Shown: piece by piece, positions 6,370 to 7,086 of the stretch
Numbering within the stretch: the first letter of the stretch is position 1
Layout of the letters: every line of letters begins with the position of its first letter
Assembly: GCA_028691095.1 (NCBI GenBank)
Contig: JAQUZZ010000073.1
Coordinates: forward strand, 1-7,086
Length of the DNA stretch: 7,086 nt
From: Alistipes sp.
GTDB taxonomy: Bacteria > Bacteroidota > Bacteroidia > Bacteroidales > Rikenellaceae
Direction: 5' to 3'
The notes under the pieces: model-generated
Seen by the model: only the letters and a program-made list of their open reading frames with translations
Database searches by the model: none
What the model was told of the DNA's origin: nothing
Program-made: the position numbers and the translations under genes

Positions 6370-6435
6370 TTAGGAACTATTTTTGTTTCAGCAAATCGGA
6401 ATGAAGGTACAGCATGGGATTGTACCCGTTCCTAA
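6370..6435 (+). promoter_or_regulatory. Promoter-like -7 element inside nested inverted repeats upstream of the Spy-like gene
   Basis: TATTTTTG at 6378-6385 fits the -7 consensus TAnnTTTG, but no clear TTTG lies 19-21 nt upstream. It is immediately preceded by TTAGGAAC (6370-6377), whose exact reverse complement GTTCCTAA occurs at 6428-6435. Nested between them, GGTACA (6406-6411) pairs with TGTACC (6421-6426) around a 9-nt loop. Transcription would start near 6392, leaving a leader of about 70 nt. The repeats could be operator half-sites or a leader structure. GGAAC also resembles an ECF sigma -35 box, but I cannot identify a matching -10. Confidence 0.4.
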
Positions 6436-6463
6436 CAAAAAGGAATCACTAAATCTTAACGTT

Positions 6464-6961
6464 ATGAAAGCATTGAAATTTTTAGCAACAGGAGCTGCTG
6501 CGATGCTCCTATGTGTAGTTACCTTGATGGCACAACCTCCTCACCGCGGTGGCGAGGGACGTCCCGAGATGGATCCCGCGAAGCAAGCGGCTCAAATGGC
6601 GCAACGCATGACCCAGCAGTTGTCGTTGAACGCAACCCAGACGGCCGAGTTGACCAAGGTATTCCAAGCGCAGTTTGAACAGCGCGCCAAGGATCGTGAG
6701 GCCAACAAAGCGCAGTGTACCAAAGATTCGGCTCAGTGCAAGAAGATGAAGGGCGCGAAGAAGGGGGGCGATTCGACCGCTATGGCCGCTCGCAAAACCA
6801 TGATGGAGAAGCATCGTGCCGAGATGGATGCACAGATTAAGAAGATCTTGACCGACGAGCAGTATCAGAAGTGGACAGCCATGCAGGAGAAGATGCGTCA
6901 ACGCCCCGGTCGCCCCGATGGAGCTGGACGTCCTGCGGGTCCCGGTCCCGACGAGGAGTAA
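6464..6961 (+). CDS. Small exported LTxxQ/Spy-like (DUF4890-like) helical protein
   Basis: A 165-residue predicted periplasmic protein. MKALKFLATG followed by a hydrophobic core and VTLMAQ is a clear signal peptide, cleaved probably after Ala23. The mature part is almost wholly charged helix, rich in Lys, Gln, Met and Ala. It has two copies of the motif type seen in Spy/CpxP and DUF4890 proteins: LSLNATQ (53-59) and LTDEQYQKW (129-137). Between them is a Lys-rich stretch with two Cys residues. The tail is Pro/Gly/Arg/Asp rich. Members of the Spy/CpxP superfamily act as envelope stress chaperones or sensors, and whether this one does is inference. The ATG at 6464 is chosen because it gives a proper signal peptide. 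The frame is open upstream from a TTG at 6383, but that extension overlaps the promoter-like region. Confidence 0.82.
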   Translation: MKALKFLATGAAAMLLCVVTLMAQPPHRGGEGRPEMDPAKQAAQMAQRMTQQLSLNATQTAELTKVFQAQFEQRAKDREANKAQCTKDSAQCKKMKGAKKGGDSTAMAARKTMMEKHRAEMDAQIKKILTDEQYQKWTAMQEKMRQRPGRPDGAGRPAGPGPDEE

Positions 6962-6986
6962 CCGAAAAGAATCGTTTTTGGGGAAG

Positions 6987-7033
6987 AACGCCCCGGTAGA
7001 GACCTTTCGCGTAGGGTCTTGGCCGGGGCGTTT
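6987..7033 (+). terminator. Intrinsic terminator after the Spy-like gene
   Basis: AACGCCCCGG (6987-6996) pairs perfectly with CCGGGGCGTT (7023-7032). An inner stem AGACC (7000-7004) with GGTCT (7015-7019) extends it, giving a long two-part hairpin that starts 25 nt after the stop codon. Only a short TTT follows. Placement and GC-rich stem make termination very likely, and it may also work for a convergent gene beyond the window. Confidence 0.8.
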
Positions 7034-7040
7034 CGGATGG

Positions 7041-7060
7041 AATGCAGGGGAATGCAGGGG
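7041..7060 (+). repeat. Two tandem copies of a 10-bp unit
   Basis: AATGCAGGGG occurs twice in direct succession (7041-7050 and 7051-7060), followed by a G-rich stretch to about 7072. It lies just after the terminator, in sequence with no gene I can support up to the window end. Two copies is too few to call a regulated repeat array. Confidence 0.6.
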
Positions 7061-7086
7061 GTGTATGGGGGTGATTCCCTTGCACC

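Noticed and set aside
6837..7085. Minus-strand open frame at the right edge of the window
   Set aside because: It runs through the terminator hairpin and the 3' end of the Spy-like gene, and its Pro/Arg-rich translation resembles no family.

Overview
The window reads as chromosomal DNA from a member of the Bacteroidota, most likely order Bacteroidales. An Alistipes/Rikenellaceae-like genome is my guess and was not tested. Three observations support this. Promoter-like sites fit the Bacteroidota form TTTG-N19-TAnnTTTG, with no E. coli type -35/-10 boxes. Genes mostly lack a strong Shine-Dalgarno sequence. Gene content is typical: a lipoprotein with a C-terminal TlpA-like thioredoxin domain, an Obg without the C-terminal extension, and a small exported LTxxQ/DUF4890-like protein.

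Layout, left to right. (1) The last 40 codons of an unidentified + strand gene, ending at 125. (2) A + strand pair: a TlpA-like thioredoxin lipoprotein (245-1780) and a secreted or lipid-anchored calcineurin-like metallophosphoesterase (1844-2929). A bulged hairpin lies in the 63-nt gap between them. (3) A convergent intergenic region (2930-3092) with a repeat copy and a very strong hairpin. (4) A - strand pair of ribosome-assembly GTPases, obg (5019-4027) then era (3974-3093), probably one transcript. (5) A 293-nt divergent intergenic region with back-to-back -7 elements, a long potential obg leader and the second repeat copy. (6) + strand: a membrane-anchored DNA/RNA non-specific endonuclease (5313-6269) with its terminator, then a small periplasmic Spy/DUF4890-like protein (6464-6961) with its own promoter-like site and a strong terminator. 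A short tandem repeat lies near the window end.

The least ordinary feature is a pair of 50-nt elements, 2947-2996 (+) and 5051-5100 (-), in inverted orientation around the obg-era unit. They align without gaps at 34 of 50 positions. Both share a 12-nt block and a 7-nt block at identical spacing, built on the inverted repeat CGGTAT-N9-ATACCG. One copy lies in the obg leader and the other just beyond the 3' end of era. They could be operators, a dispersed palindromic repeat family, or complementary 5' and 3' ends of one mRNA. I saw no CRISPR array, tRNA, rRNA, transposase, phage gene or recognisable defence system.
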